A stretch of DNA of 64,000 nucleotides, from contig JJOH01000001.1 of NCBI GenBank assembly GCA_000696115.1, positions 62,001 to 126,000 on the forward strand, read 5' to 3'. The notes under the pieces are model-generated. The model was not told the DNA's origin. It searched no databases and saw only the letters and a program-made list of their open reading frames with translations. The translations under genes were made by a program, and so were the position numbers. Each line of letters begins with the position of its first letter. Positions within the stretch are counted from its first letter, which is position 1. Shown here piece by piece: positions 24,601 through 32,889 of the stretch. The DNA is from Streptomyces olindensis (lineage in GTDB: Bacteria; Actinomycetota; Actinomycetes; Streptomycetales; Streptomycetaceae).

Positions 24601-25592
24601 AGGCCGCCGTCATCGAGTCCGTGGGCAGGGCCGTCGTCGCCGAGGTCCCGGACCCGACGCCAGGGCCGCGCGAGGTCGTCGTCGAGGTCGCGGCCTGCGG
24701 GCTGTGCGGCACGGACCTGCACATCCTCCAGGGCGAGTTCGCCCCGAAGCTGCCGATCGTGCCCGGGCACGAGTTCGCGGGCGAGGTCGTCGGGGTCGGC
24801 ACCCAGGTCACGGAGGTGTCGGTGGGCGACCGGGTCGCGGTCGACCCGTCGCTGTACTGCTACGAGTGCCGCTACTGCCGTACCGGCCACAACAACCTCT
24901 GCGAACGCTGGGCGGCGATCGGCGTGACGACGGCTGGCGGCGCGGCGCAGTACGCGGTGGCCCCGGTGGCGAACTGCGTGAAGCTCCCGGACCACGTCCG
25001 CACGGAGGACGCGGCCCTGGTGGAGCCGCTGTCCTGCGCGGTACGCGGCTACGACGTGCTCCAGTCGCGCCTCGGCGCGCACGTGCTGATCTACGGCTCC
25101 GGCACCATGGGTCTGATGATGCTGGAGCTGGCCAAGCGGACCGGCGCGGCGAGCGTGGACGTCGTCGACGTGAACCCGGCCCGCCTGGAAACGGCCCGCA
25201 CCCTGGGCGTCTCCGCCACGGCGGCCAACCCGGACGAGCTGGACCGCCCGCAGGGCTGGGACCTGGTCGTCGACGCCACCGGCAACGCGGCGGCGATCCA
25301 GGACGGCCTGGACCGGGTCGCCAAGGCCGGCACCTTCCTCCAGTTCGGCGTCGCCGACTACGCGACCCGCGTGACCATCGACCCCTACCGCATCTACAAC
25401 CAGGAGATCACCATCACCGGGTCGATGGCGGTGCTGCACAGCTTCGAACGGGCGGCGGAGCTGTTCGCGGGCGGCGTCCTGGACCCCGGGGTCTTCATCA
25501 GCGACCGGATTCCTCTGGAGCGGTATCCGCAGGCGCTGGAGCAGTTCGCGGCGGGGGTGGGGAGGAAGATCGTGGTGGTGCCGCAGCCGTAG
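24597..25592 (+). CDS. Zinc-dependent polyol/alcohol dehydrogenase (medium-chain family)
   Basis: A 331-residue MDR dehydrogenase. Catalytic zinc ligands are in ACGLCGTDLH (Cys37) and PGHEFAGEV; the structural zinc lobe has four Cys in CYECRYCRTGHNNLC; the NAD site is YGSGTMGLM. Sequence style and operon partner suggest oxidation of an imported sugar alcohol (L-iditol/arabitol/mannitol class). The start overlaps the permease stop (ATGA). Its last 95 bases overlap, tail to tail, the terpene cyclase-like gene on the other strand. Confidence 0.88.
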   Translation: MKAAVIESVGRAVVAEVPDPTPGPREVVVEVAACGLCGTDLHILQGEFAPKLPIVPGHEFAGEVVGVGTQVTEVSVGDRVAVDPSLYCYECRYCRTGHNNLCERWAAIGVTTAGGAAQYAVAPVANCVKLPDHVRTEDAALVEPLSCAVRGYDVLQSRLGAHVLIYGSGTMGLMMLELAKRTGAASVDVVDVNPARLETARTLGVSATAANPDELDRPQGWDLVVDATGNAAAIQDGLDRVAKAGTFLQFGVADYATRVTIDPYRIYNQEITITGSMAVLHSFERAAELFAGGVLDPGVFISDRIPLERYPQALEQFAAGVGRKIVVVPQP

Positions 25593-26199
25593 CGGCCCGG
25601 GTGTGCCGCCGGAGCAGCAGGGCGTAGGCCGTGTCCAGAACGGCGGCGCACACCCCCAGCGCCAGCGCGAGCACGCTCCTGGTGTCCTCCACGACGACGA
25701 CGGTCGCGGCGGCCGTACCGATCCCCTTCGACACGGCGATCGTCAGGGACTGGCCCGCCGCGTTCCCCCGCTGCCCGAGCATGCCGAGGAAGGCCAGCGA
25801 CATGACCACGTTGCTGAAAAGCGCGGAGTAGGCGTCGACCGGATGGCCGTCGAATTCCCGCGCGACCAGGTAGTTCACCGCGAGGCAGCCCGCGAGGAAG
25901 GCGACGCTCCAGGGAACGAAGTACCTCTCGTCGTACCGGAGTGAGAACTCCGGTCGCCCGTACTTGAAGTACGCGACCAGGATCGCGATGTCGAAGAGGA
26001 ACCAGACGATGTTGATCGCGATCTGGAGCGCGTACGGGCTGGGTTCCACAAAGGCGTAGGTGAACTCCCAGGTGATGTTCAGCGCCAGGGCCACGAAAGG
26101 CATTCCGTAGGTCCGGTCCCTGAATCCCCGCACAATGATGGCGACATAGGCCGTCGTCCAGGCGATTCCGGCGACAAGGGACAGTGCGGTGGCCGTCAT
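25498..26199 (-). CDS. Pyr4-like integral membrane terpene cyclase
   Basis: A 233-residue protein with about seven membrane helices. It carries the Pyr4/PaxB/AtmB-family motif NITWEFTYAF with Glu45 and a late Asp189 (AAVLDTAYALL), spaced like the catalytic Glu/Asp pair of fungal Pyr4. Bacterial members (for example in drimentine-type pathways) cyclise prenyl chains attached to small molecules. It ends a four-gene minus-strand cluster with prenyl synthase, UbiA prenyltransferase and methyltransferase. The final 31 residues are Pro/Ser/Ala-rich, non-conserved, and read antisense through the dehydrogenase gene end, suggesting loss of an earlier stop. Confidence 0.75.
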   Translation of the reverse strand: MTATALSLVAGIAWTTAYVAIIVRGFRDRTYGMPFVALALNITWEFTYAFVEPSPYALQIAINIVWFLFDIAILVAYFKYGRPEFSLRYDERYFVPWSVAFLAGCLAVNYLVAREFDGHPVDAYSALFSNVVMSLAFLGMLGQRGNAAGQSLTIAVSKGIGTAAATVVVVEDTRSVLALALGVCAAVLDTAYALLLRRHTRAATAAAPPRSSSPPPPRTAPAPADTAPEESGR

Positions 26200-26235
26200 G
26201 TGCCGTGTTCCCCTCCTCGGCGAGTCATGGGTGGG

Positions 26236-27195
26236 TCAGCGGTCGCGATAGGCCGCGCGGAACGCCATGTCTGCGAATTCCCGCTGCCAGACCGGGTCCA
26301 GTGAGGATGTCCGGACCGCCGCGCAGGCTTCCTCGGTCAACTGCTCGATCCGCCGCTCCACTTCCGCTGCCCCGCCGTTCGCCGCCATGCGTCCGCGCAG
26401 CGCCGCGGCGTCCCAGCCGTGCCCGGCGCTCTTTCCGCTGCGTTCACTGTCGTCGGCCACGCCGATGAGGTCGTCGCGCAGTTGGAAGGCCTCGCCCAGT
26501 TTCTCGCCGTACGTCTCGAAGGCCGGGGCGAGATCGGACCGGCCGGCCACGGCCGCGCCTATTTCGAGGGGGCGGCGAACGGTATAGCTCCCGGACTTCC
26601 ACACGGCGATCCAGCGGGCGAGTTCCGGGGTCACCTCGCCTCTGACCGCCGTGTCCACATCCAGGTATTCACCGACGATCAGCTCTATGCGCAGTTCGTC
26701 CCAGATGGGTTTCACCTCCGGCGGCAGACCCGCCATGAGGCGGTCGGCGTAGGCCAGCGCCAGATCACCGGCGAGTACGGCGACACTCTCGCCGAAGCGC
26801 CGCGGTTCGCCGTTCCAGCCCTGCGCCCGGTGCTCCTCGGCATGGCGTGCGTGAGCCGTCGGGAGACCGCGGCGGAGCCGGGCGCCGTCGGCCACGTCGT
26901 CGTGGAGCAGGGCGCAGGTGTGCAGGAACTCCAGGGCCGCGGCGGCGTCGACGATCTCCGGGGCGTCGGGGGCGCCGCCCGCCGCGAGGTAGCCGCTCAC
27001 GCAGAACAGGGGCCGGAGGCGTTTTCCGCCCGCTCTGACGAGGGAGGCCACCTCACCGACGGGCACGACGGCGCGCTCCCCGTGCGCCGACCAGCGGTTC
27101 AGCTCCTCCTTGAGGACTCCTGCCAGGCGTTCCTCGACCGCGGCGAGCAGGCCGGACCGGACCGAGGACACGGACGCGGGATCCACGGGCGTCAC
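26236..27195 (-). CDS. Polyprenyl diphosphate synthase (geranylgeranyl type likely)
   Basis: A 319-residue all-helical trans-prenyltransferase. Motifs: GKRLRP, the first aspartate-rich motif LLHDDVADGARLRRG in the short DDxxD form, and the second RDDLIGVADD. Small residues (Cys, Ala) sit five and four positions before the first motif, which in this family lets the chain grow to C20 or longer; GGPP is my best guess. GTG start 27195 overlaps the UbiA gene stop (GTGA). It would feed its product to the neighbouring UbiA enzyme. Confidence 0.88.
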   Translation of the reverse strand: MTPVDPASVSSVRSGLLAAVEERLAGVLKEELNRWSAHGERAVVPVGEVASLVRAGGKRLRPLFCVSGYLAAGGAPDAPEIVDAAAALEFLHTCALLHDDVADGARLRRGLPTAHARHAEEHRAQGWNGEPRRFGESVAVLAGDLALAYADRLMAGLPPEVKPIWDELRIELIVGEYLDVDTAVRGEVTPELARWIAVWKSGSYTVRRPLEIGAAVAGRSDLAPAFETYGEKLGEAFQLRDDLIGVADDSERSGKSAGHGWDAAALRGRMAANGGAAEVERRIEQLTEEACAAVRTSSLDPVWQREFADMAFRAAYRDR

Positions 27196-28106
27196 CCCCT
27201 CACCACGCGAACGACGACGGGCAGGAACAGCTGGAACAGGAAGAGCAGGCCGAGTTCGGCGAACCAGCAGAACCGCTGGCTGCGCTCCAGCAGCACGGGC
27301 CGGAAGACCACGAGCCAGGACATCACGGCTCCGATGACGAGGCAGAGGACGGCCAGGGTCCGCAGCGGCGCCACCAGACCGGGAATGTCTCCCCTGCCGT
27401 CGAGCGGGCCCACCCCCGCGTACAGGACGATCCACGGCACCGTGTAGCCGGCCACGCCGATCGCGTGCACCCCCCGCCTCGGGATCTTCATGGCGAGCGA
27501 ACTGCCGCCGACGTGCGCGTCGCCCGCCAGGTCCTTGATGTCCTTGAGCGGGATCACGAACAGGTGGTGGAGGAAGCAGACCAGGCCCACGAGCAGGATC
27601 ACGCCCTTGCCCGCGCCGGCCGAGGCGTGGAGCGACGTGCAGCTCAGCACGGCCAACACACCGCACACCGTCGAGGTGACGAGGGTCAGCGGCCCGAGCA
27701 GCCACTGCCGTCCGAACCGCACGCCGGGGAAGGAGTACAGCAGGGAGAACAGCAGATGCAGGGCGAACATGACGGCGCCGAACGCGGGCGGGGCGAGCGC
27801 GAGCGCGCACAGCACGGAGCCCGCGAAGCAGCCCGCGACCACGGCCCACCCCTGGGCGATCGAGACCCTGCCGGAGGGGAACGGCCGCTCCGGGTGGTTG
27901 ATCCGGTCCGCTGCCACGTCGTTGATGTCGTTCAGAACGCTGCAGAAGCCCTGCGCGAACAGGCCGAAGAGCCCGACCGCGATCACCTCGGACACCGCCG
28001 GCGACGCGTCGACGGCCCATTCACCGAAGAGATACAGCGCCAGCGCCTGAAGAACGATCATCAGCGTGATTTCCCAGCGGCAGATGATCGTGCTGACCAT
28101 GCTCAC
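27192..28106 (-). CDS. UbiA family aromatic prenyltransferase
   Basis: A 304-residue membrane protein with eight to nine helices and both UbiA metal-binding motifs: NDINDVAADRINHP (NDxxDxxxD) and DIKDLAGDAH (DxxDxxxD). It should transfer the prenyl chain from the diphosphate made by the downstream gene to an acceptor that no gene here identifies. GTG 28106 overlaps the methyltransferase stop (GTGA); ATG 28100 is the alternative start. Similar enzymes make menaquinone- and archaeal-lipid-like molecules, but this operon setting argues for a specialised metabolite. Confidence 0.88.
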   Translation of the reverse strand: MSMVSTIICRWEITLMIVLQALALYLFGEWAVDASPAVSEVIAVGLFGLFAQGFCSVLNDINDVAADRINHPERPFPSGRVSIAQGWAVVAGCFAGSVLCALALAPPAFGAVMFALHLLFSLLYSFPGVRFGRQWLLGPLTLVTSTVCGVLAVLSCTSLHASAGAGKGVILLVGLVCFLHHLFVIPLKDIKDLAGDAHVGGSSLAMKIPRRGVHAIGVAGYTVPWIVLYAGVGPLDGRGDIPGLVAPLRTLAVLCLVIGAVMSWLVVFRPVLLERSQRFCWFAELGLLFLFQLFLPVVVRVVRG

Positions 28107-28870
28107 TTCGGCAGAACGAGCATGCCGACCATTCCCAGGTCGTGGAACACGGCACCCGGATATTTTCGCGCTTCCGCCCGCCACAGGCCGCGCGGAAACG
28201 TGTAGTCCGCGGTATAGCGCTGGAGGTCCTTGAACGCCGGCTCCTCGGGCAGCCGGTACAGGCCCATGGACCGTGCGACGCCCCGGACCGGGGGAAGCTT
28301 GCGCACCTTTGCGTGGGCCAGGCACAGACGCAGGAAACTCCCGGCGAGCATTGCCGGAGAAACGCTTCCCACGGGGGCCCGGCCGCTGGTCAGCACTTCC
28401 ACGGCGATGACTCGCCCGCCGGGTTCGGCGAGGTCGTGCAGGCGCCTGAGATAGTCGGACGGATTCCCCATGTAATCGGCCACGAAGCTGCTGGCGACCA
28501 CCTGTGCGGGCCGCAGCCTGGCGGCCGCTTCGAGAAAGTCGTCCTGCACGACGTCGAGGCGCGCGCCGGGCCTTCCCTCCAGCAGCGGGGTGAGCCGGCG
28601 GCGGCACTCCTCGGCCGCGTCGGAAATCTCCACGACGGTCACCTCGCGCAGGGCGGGCCGCTTGTGCAGCACCCGCCGCATCCACAGTCCGGTGGCTGCC
28701 CCGACTTCCAGGATGCTGGACGCGTCCCTGGGAACGTAGTGGGCCATCAACGACCCGAGATAGGCGTCGTTGCCGCCGATCCTGTCCGTGAAGTAACCCT
28801 GTTCGTTCAGGGTGTTGTACGCATGGGCAATTCGTGCTCTGCGTGAGGCATGCCGCTCCGGTAAGGCCAC
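28103..28870 (-). CDS. SAM-dependent class I methyltransferase
   Basis: A 255-residue Rossmann-fold methyltransferase: motif I ILEVGAATGLWMRR, acidic VVEISDAAEE at the end of strand 2, and SSFVADYMGNPSDYLR / EPGGRVIAVEVL later. First gene of the putative terpenoid cluster; presumably tailors the prenylated acceptor or its precursor. Acceptor atom not predictable. The 168 bases between it and the divergent TerD gene must hold both promoters; I found no clear -10/-35. Confidence 0.8.
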   Translation of the reverse strand: MALPERHASRRARIAHAYNTLNEQGYFTDRIGGNDAYLGSLMAHYVPRDASSILEVGAATGLWMRRVLHKRPALREVTVVEISDAAEECRRRLTPLLEGRPGARLDVVQDDFLEAAARLRPAQVVASSFVADYMGNPSDYLRRLHDLAEPGGRVIAVEVLTSGRAPVGSVSPAMLAGSFLRLCLAHAKVRKLPPVRGVARSMGLYRLPEEPAFKDLQRYTADYTFPRGLWRAEARKYPGAVFHDLGMVGMLVLPK

Positions 28871-29038
28871 CGATTCCCCCTGATATTCGGTTCAGGCCAG
28901 GGCTGTGCTTGCGGGGTCAGCCTGCACGAGGCAAGGACGGCGGCGCAAGACAGGCGCCGTGCGTTCCTCTCCGGCGACGGCCGCCCGATTGGCGGTCCGG
29001 TAAGGGAACGGTAAAGCGGTGCCGGTCGTTCACCAGGC

Positions 29039-30272
29039 ATGACAGCTATGACCCCCGGCTCGAACATCCCCCTCTCCGCCGCCCGCGTGACGGTGGACGT
29101 CGCCGCGCCCGTGCGGCTCGACGTATCGGGCCTGCTGCTCACCGCCGACGGCAAGGTGCGCTCCGACGACGACTTCATCTTCTACAACCAGCCGTCGGGC
29201 CCCGGCGTGACGTACCGCTCGGGCGGCGGCACCGCACCCGACGCGATCACGGTCGACACGACCGCCCTCCCCCCGGGCATCGAGAAGATCGTCGTGACGG
29301 CCAGCCCGGACGCCGCGGGCCAGACCTTCCAGGGCATCGAGCCGACGGCGACGATCCGCAACGCGGACGACAGCTCCGTCCTGGCCACGTTCACGCCCCC
29401 GCAGCTCGGCAGCGAGACGGCCCTGGTGATCGTGGAGATCTATCTGCGCAACGGCCAGTGGAAGGCCCGCGCCGTCGGCCAGGGCTACGCCAACGGCCTC
29501 GCGGGCATCGCCACGGACTTCGGTGTCACGGTGGAGGAACCGGCCGCCGCCGCCCCGGCCCAGCCGATGACCCCGCCGCCGGCTCCCGTGCAGCCGCCTG
29601 CCGCTCCCGTGCGGCCGCCTGCCCCGCCCGTCACCACGCCCGCCGCGCCCCCGGCCGCCCCGGCCACGCCCCCGCCGCCCGCCCCCGGCCGCCGGGAAGA
29701 TCAACCTCGACAAGGGCCGCGTCAGCCTCCAGAAGAACCAGACCGTCTCCCTGATCAAGGGCGGCCGCCCGCTGCTCTCCCAGGTCAAGATGGGCCTCGG
29801 CTGGGAGCCGGCCTACCGCGGCAAGGACATCGACCTGGACGCCTCGGTCATCGCCTACGGGCCGCAGCGCAACCACCTCGACAGCTGCTACTTCGGCAAG
29901 CTGCAGATCATCGGCGGCGCGATCCGGCACTCCGGTGACAACCTCACGGGCGAGGGCGGCGGTGACGACGAGGTCATCACGGTCGACCTCGGCCGCCTCC
30001 CCCAGGAGGTCACCGGCCTGGTCTTCACGGTCAACTCCTTCTCCGGCCAGAAGTTCACGGAGGTCGCCAAGGCGTACTGCCGCCTCCTGGACGGCACGTC
30101 CGGCGAGGAACTGGTCCGCTTCGACCTCACCAGCGCCGAGCCGCAGACCGGCGTGATGATGGCCAAGCTGATCCGCCAGTTCTCCGGCGAGTGGGAGATG
30201 ACGGCGATGGGCGACTTCGTGAAGTCCCGCACGGTGAGGGGCATGGTGAAGCCGGCGGCCCAGGCACTCTGA
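29039..30272 (+). pseudogene. Tandem TerD-domain protein, interrupted by a frameshift in the proline-rich linker
   Basis: Two TerD domains (calcium-binding stress proteins of tellurite-resistance/Ter complexes) lie in different frames. Domain 1 (from MTAMTPGSNIPL, ATG 29039) runs in frame to about 29,690, where the linker is Pro/Ala repeats coded by C-rich DNA. Domain 2 (KINLDKGRVSLQKNQTVSL, MGLGWEPA, the DLDAS Ca-binding segment, ending at 30272) begins at codon 29697 in the +1 frame. One surplus base in the CCCCCGGCCGCCGGG tract explains it. If real, the frame-0 product is a domain-1 protein with an unrelated tail (stop 29938). A sequencing slip or translational frameshift is the alternative. 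Confidence 0.75.
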
Positions 30273-30387
30273 CCCCACACGCCCGCCCCAGAAACCGCCC
30301 CCGGCCCAGGCCCCCCCACGCCCCACACACCCGCCTGCCGGGGGCACGCCCTGTCGAGACCTCCGCAACCCCCTCTGCCCACATGGC

Positions 30388-30963
30388 TCAGCGGTCCCTC
30401 GGTCCCAACCCCTCCATCAGCAGTCCCAGATACCGGCGGATCTGCCGGCCCTCCGCGTCCGCCAGTTCCGACGCCGTCGTCACGCCGTGGGCCAGTCGCA
30501 GGACGTCCATCGGCTCCACGTCCGGGCGTAGCGTGCCCTCCTGCCGGGCCGCACGGACCAGCCGGTCCGCCGCGTTCCTCACCGAGTCGCCACAGGCCGT
30601 GGCCACGGCCGCGTCGCCCTCGGTGACGGCCGGGCCGAGGAGCGCCCTCAGGCCACGCATCCGGATCATGCCGACACCGAGTTCGTACAGCCACTCCCCC
30701 AGCGCCTCACCCGGCGGCCGTTCGGCCGCGAGCGTGTCGGCCCGCGCCGCGAGCGCCTCGATCCGGTCGAGATAGGCCGCCTCCAGCAGCGCCTGCCGCG
30801 TCGGGAAGTGCCGGTACAGCGTGCCGGAGCCCACCCCGGCCCGCTTGGCGATGTCGTCGAGCGACGCGCCCTCCCCGTGCTCGGCGAACGCCTCCACGGC
30901 CACCTTCAGCAACCGCTCGTAGTTGCGCCGAGCATCCGCCCGCATGGGCCTGACCTGGGCCAT
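30388..30963 (-). CDS. TetR family transcriptional regulator
   Basis: A 191-residue repressor with an N-terminal TetR HTH (residues ~12-58, LDDIAKRAGVGSGTLYRHFPTRQALLEAAY) and a C-terminal helical ligand domain of the SbtR-like type. ATG 30963 selected for its GAGGAG upstream; an in-frame codon further 5' has none. Convergent with the TerD locus; no obvious target gene next to it, so its regulon is unknown. Confidence 0.85.
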   Translation of the reverse strand: MAQVRPMRADARRNYERLLKVAVEAFAEHGEGASLDDIAKRAGVGSGTLYRHFPTRQALLEAAYLDRIEALAARADTLAAERPPGEALGEWLYELGVGMIRMRGLRALLGPAVTEGDAAVATACGDSVRNAADRLVRAARQEGTLRPDVEPMDVLRLAHGVTTASELADAEGRQIRRYLGLLMEGLGPRDR

Positions 30964-31033
30964 GCAGCCACTCCTCACCAACCGGGGACCCTCTCCGCAC
31001 CCTACCGAGACGGAGCCCCGCGGACCCGGCCCC

Positions 31034-31150
31034 TCACATCTTCATCGCCCCGGCCGCGAGGTCCCGCAGGAAGTGCCGCGCCCCGATCAGGAACACCACC
31101 TCGGGGTCGATCATCACGACCAGGGGCCAGATGTAGTCGTTCCAGAGGGA
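31034..31150 (-). pseudogene. Remnant of a MalG-type ABC sugar permease (C-terminal end only)
   Basis: About 38 residues (SLWNDYIWPLVVMIDPE ... LRDLAAGAMKM) match only the last helix and the terminal GLTAGAVKG-like end of MalG permeases. Upstream the similarity stops abruptly and the LacI gene stop is 44 bases away. The rest of the permease and its operon partners are gone, so this is a deletion scar. The LacI regulator upstream on the same strand may be the orphaned regulator of the lost transporter. Confidence 0.7.
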
Positions 31151-31194
31151 TGTCGGCGGGTGGCTGGTGGGCGCGCCGCCGACGGAAACGGCGG

Positions 31195-32241
31195 TCAGGC
31201 GGACTCGCGGACCACCAGCTCGGGCGTCACCCACGCGTCCGCGCCCCGCAGCGGCTCCTCACCGGCGCGCAGCCGGGCCACCTGCTCCACGGCCAGCCGT
31301 CCCAGGCGCCGCTTGTCGATGTGCAGCGTGGTCAGGCCGGGCTCCACCAGCTCGCCCAGGGAGAGACCGTCGAAGCCCAGTACGGCCAGGTCGTCCGGCA
31401 CGCGCCGGCCATGGCGGCGGGCCGTGCGCATCGCCCCGACCGCGATCAGGTCGTTGAAGCCGAAGACCGCGGTCATGCCGGGCCGCTTCTCGAGCAGCCG
31501 TTCCATGCCGGCCTCGCCGCCCGCCACGCTGTGCTCGGGGCACATCACGACCCACTCCTCGTCGACCGGCAGGCCGAGCCGCCGCACCTGCTCCAGGAAG
31601 GCCAGCCTGCGGGGGCCGGGGCCGTGCACGCCGTCCAGCATGCCGATCCTGCGGTGCCCCGCGCGGAAGAGGTGGGCCATGCCCTGCTCGACACCGGTGG
31701 CGGCGTCGATGCCGACGGCCGCGAACCGGGTCTGCTGCGGACCGCGCTCCAGCAGCACCAGCGGCACTCCCCCGAGATGCCGGGTGAGCACGTCGTCCGG
31801 GTCCTTGAAGTAGCCCACGACCGCGTCCGCCTGGTGGGAGAGCACGTCGAGGGCCTGCCGCTCCCTGGCCTCGTCGATGCGGGAGTCCCACACCACGACC
31901 TGCCAGCCGCGCTGCTCGGCCGCCTCCAGTACGCCCGCGGCCACCTCGGGGAAGAAGGGGTTGCGCAGGTCCGGGATGACCAGGCCCGCCGTCACCGCGC
32001 CCTTCTGGACGAGTCCGCGCGCGAACCGGCTCGGCCGGTAGTCCAGGAGCCGCGCCGCCTCCAGGACCCGCTCCTTGGTGGCCGGGTCGATCTCACCCTT
32101 GTCGTTGACCGCGCGGGAGACCGTCTGGCGTGACACCCCGGCCAGTCGTGCGACGTCGTGGATCGTGGCCCGGCGCCGCGCACCGTCGGGCCGCTCGGCA
32201 CCCGGCTCCGCGCGCTGATTGTCCGTCCACACGCTGAGCAC
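31195..32241 (-). CDS. LacI family transcriptional regulator
   Basis: A 348-residue repressor: HTH at residues ~25-70 (TIHDVARLAGVSRQTVSRAVN, then RPSRFARGL), followed by a periplasmic-binding-protein-like sugar domain (GLVIPDLRNPFF, VVGYFKDPDD, FGFNDLIAVG, GFDGLSLGELVEPGLTT). GTG start 32241. Its immediate downstream neighbour is only a permease fragment, so its original operon seems to have been deleted; it may control other sugar genes with LacI-type operators such as 6726-6737. Confidence 0.88.
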   Translation of the reverse strand: MLSVWTDNQRAEPGAERPDGARRRATIHDVARLAGVSRQTVSRAVNDKGEIDPATKERVLEAARLLDYRPSRFARGLVQKGAVTAGLVIPDLRNPFFPEVAAGVLEAAEQRGWQVVVWDSRIDEARERQALDVLSHQADAVVGYFKDPDDVLTRHLGGVPLVLLERGPQQTRFAAVGIDAATGVEQGMAHLFRAGHRRIGMLDGVHGPGPRRLAFLEQVRRLGLPVDEEWVVMCPEHSVAGGEAGMERLLEKRPGMTAVFGFNDLIAVGAMRTARRHGRRVPDDLAVLGFDGLSLGELVEPGLTTLHIDKRRLGRLAVEQVARLRAGEEPLRGADAWVTPELVVRESA

Positions 32242-32271
32242 TGTATCCGGGCACCGGAGGCCGCCCGGCAG

Positions 32272-32357
32272 GGGCAGCCGGGCGGGGTCCTCACCCGTCC
32301 AGCCCGGTGAACAAGGGCAGCCGGGCGGGGCCCCTCAGCCGTCCAGCTCCGTGAACA
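32272..32357. repeat. 43-bp imperfect tandem duplication
   Basis: Units 32272-32314 and 32315-32357 both begin GGGCAGCCGGGCGGGG and end CCGTGAACA or CGGTGAACA, with a few substitutions. The second unit contains the 3' end and stop of the broken VOC gene, so the duplication copied that end. Confidence 0.8.
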
Positions 32358-32729
32358 GGGTCAGCTGCAGGGCCCCAGGGGCTTCGAGCCGGGAGTTCAG
32401 GGAGTGCGGGTCGGCTCGGCGATCACCTCGGCTCCGGCGGCGGCCAGCTTCGCCGTGGTGGCGGTGGAGTCGTCCACCTGGAAGGCGACCCGGACGTGCC
32501 CGGCCACTCGCCGCCCCACCTCGACGTCGTCGATGAACGCGGCGTGGTTCGGGTCGGTCAGCTCCAGCGTGGCCCGTCCCGCCTCCAGGATCGTCACCCG
32601 CCCGTCCTCCGAGGCGAACGCGCCCCGCTCGGTCAGCCCGAGCACGTCCCGGTAGAAGTGCAGCGCGGCGTCGTAGTCGTCCGCCGTCACCACCAAGCGG
32701 AGTTCTCGGACGGCTGACTTGTCGGTCAT
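32335..32729 (-). pseudogene. VOC/glyoxalase family protein with a 3' frameshift
   Basis: Frame 1 (ATG 32729 to TGA 32397, 110 residues) covers most of a VOC domain: LRLVVTADDYDAALHFYRDVLGL ... AEPTRTP, then stops early. The expected ending, SLNSRLEAPGALQLTLFTELDG, follows directly in another frame and ends at 32335. Between them the DNA reads ACTCCCTGAACTCCC. Restoring the family sequence PWNSLNSR needs 10 more bases, and those would create a direct repeat ACTCCCTG, so a slippage deletion is the simplest cause. The truncated protein lacks the last strand and its metal-binding Glu. Confidence 0.7.
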
Positions 32730-32889
32730 GGCGGCTCCTCGCTGACGTCGGGTCACGGCTGACAACCCGCCGGCCGGGCGGTTGATTCCCGGACGCCCTG
32801 TCAGTGCCGCTGGCCGCCGTGGACCCGGCCGCGGCGGCCAGCGAAAATGCGGCGACAGCGCGGAGCGGGGCACGCTACGGTCCGCTGAC

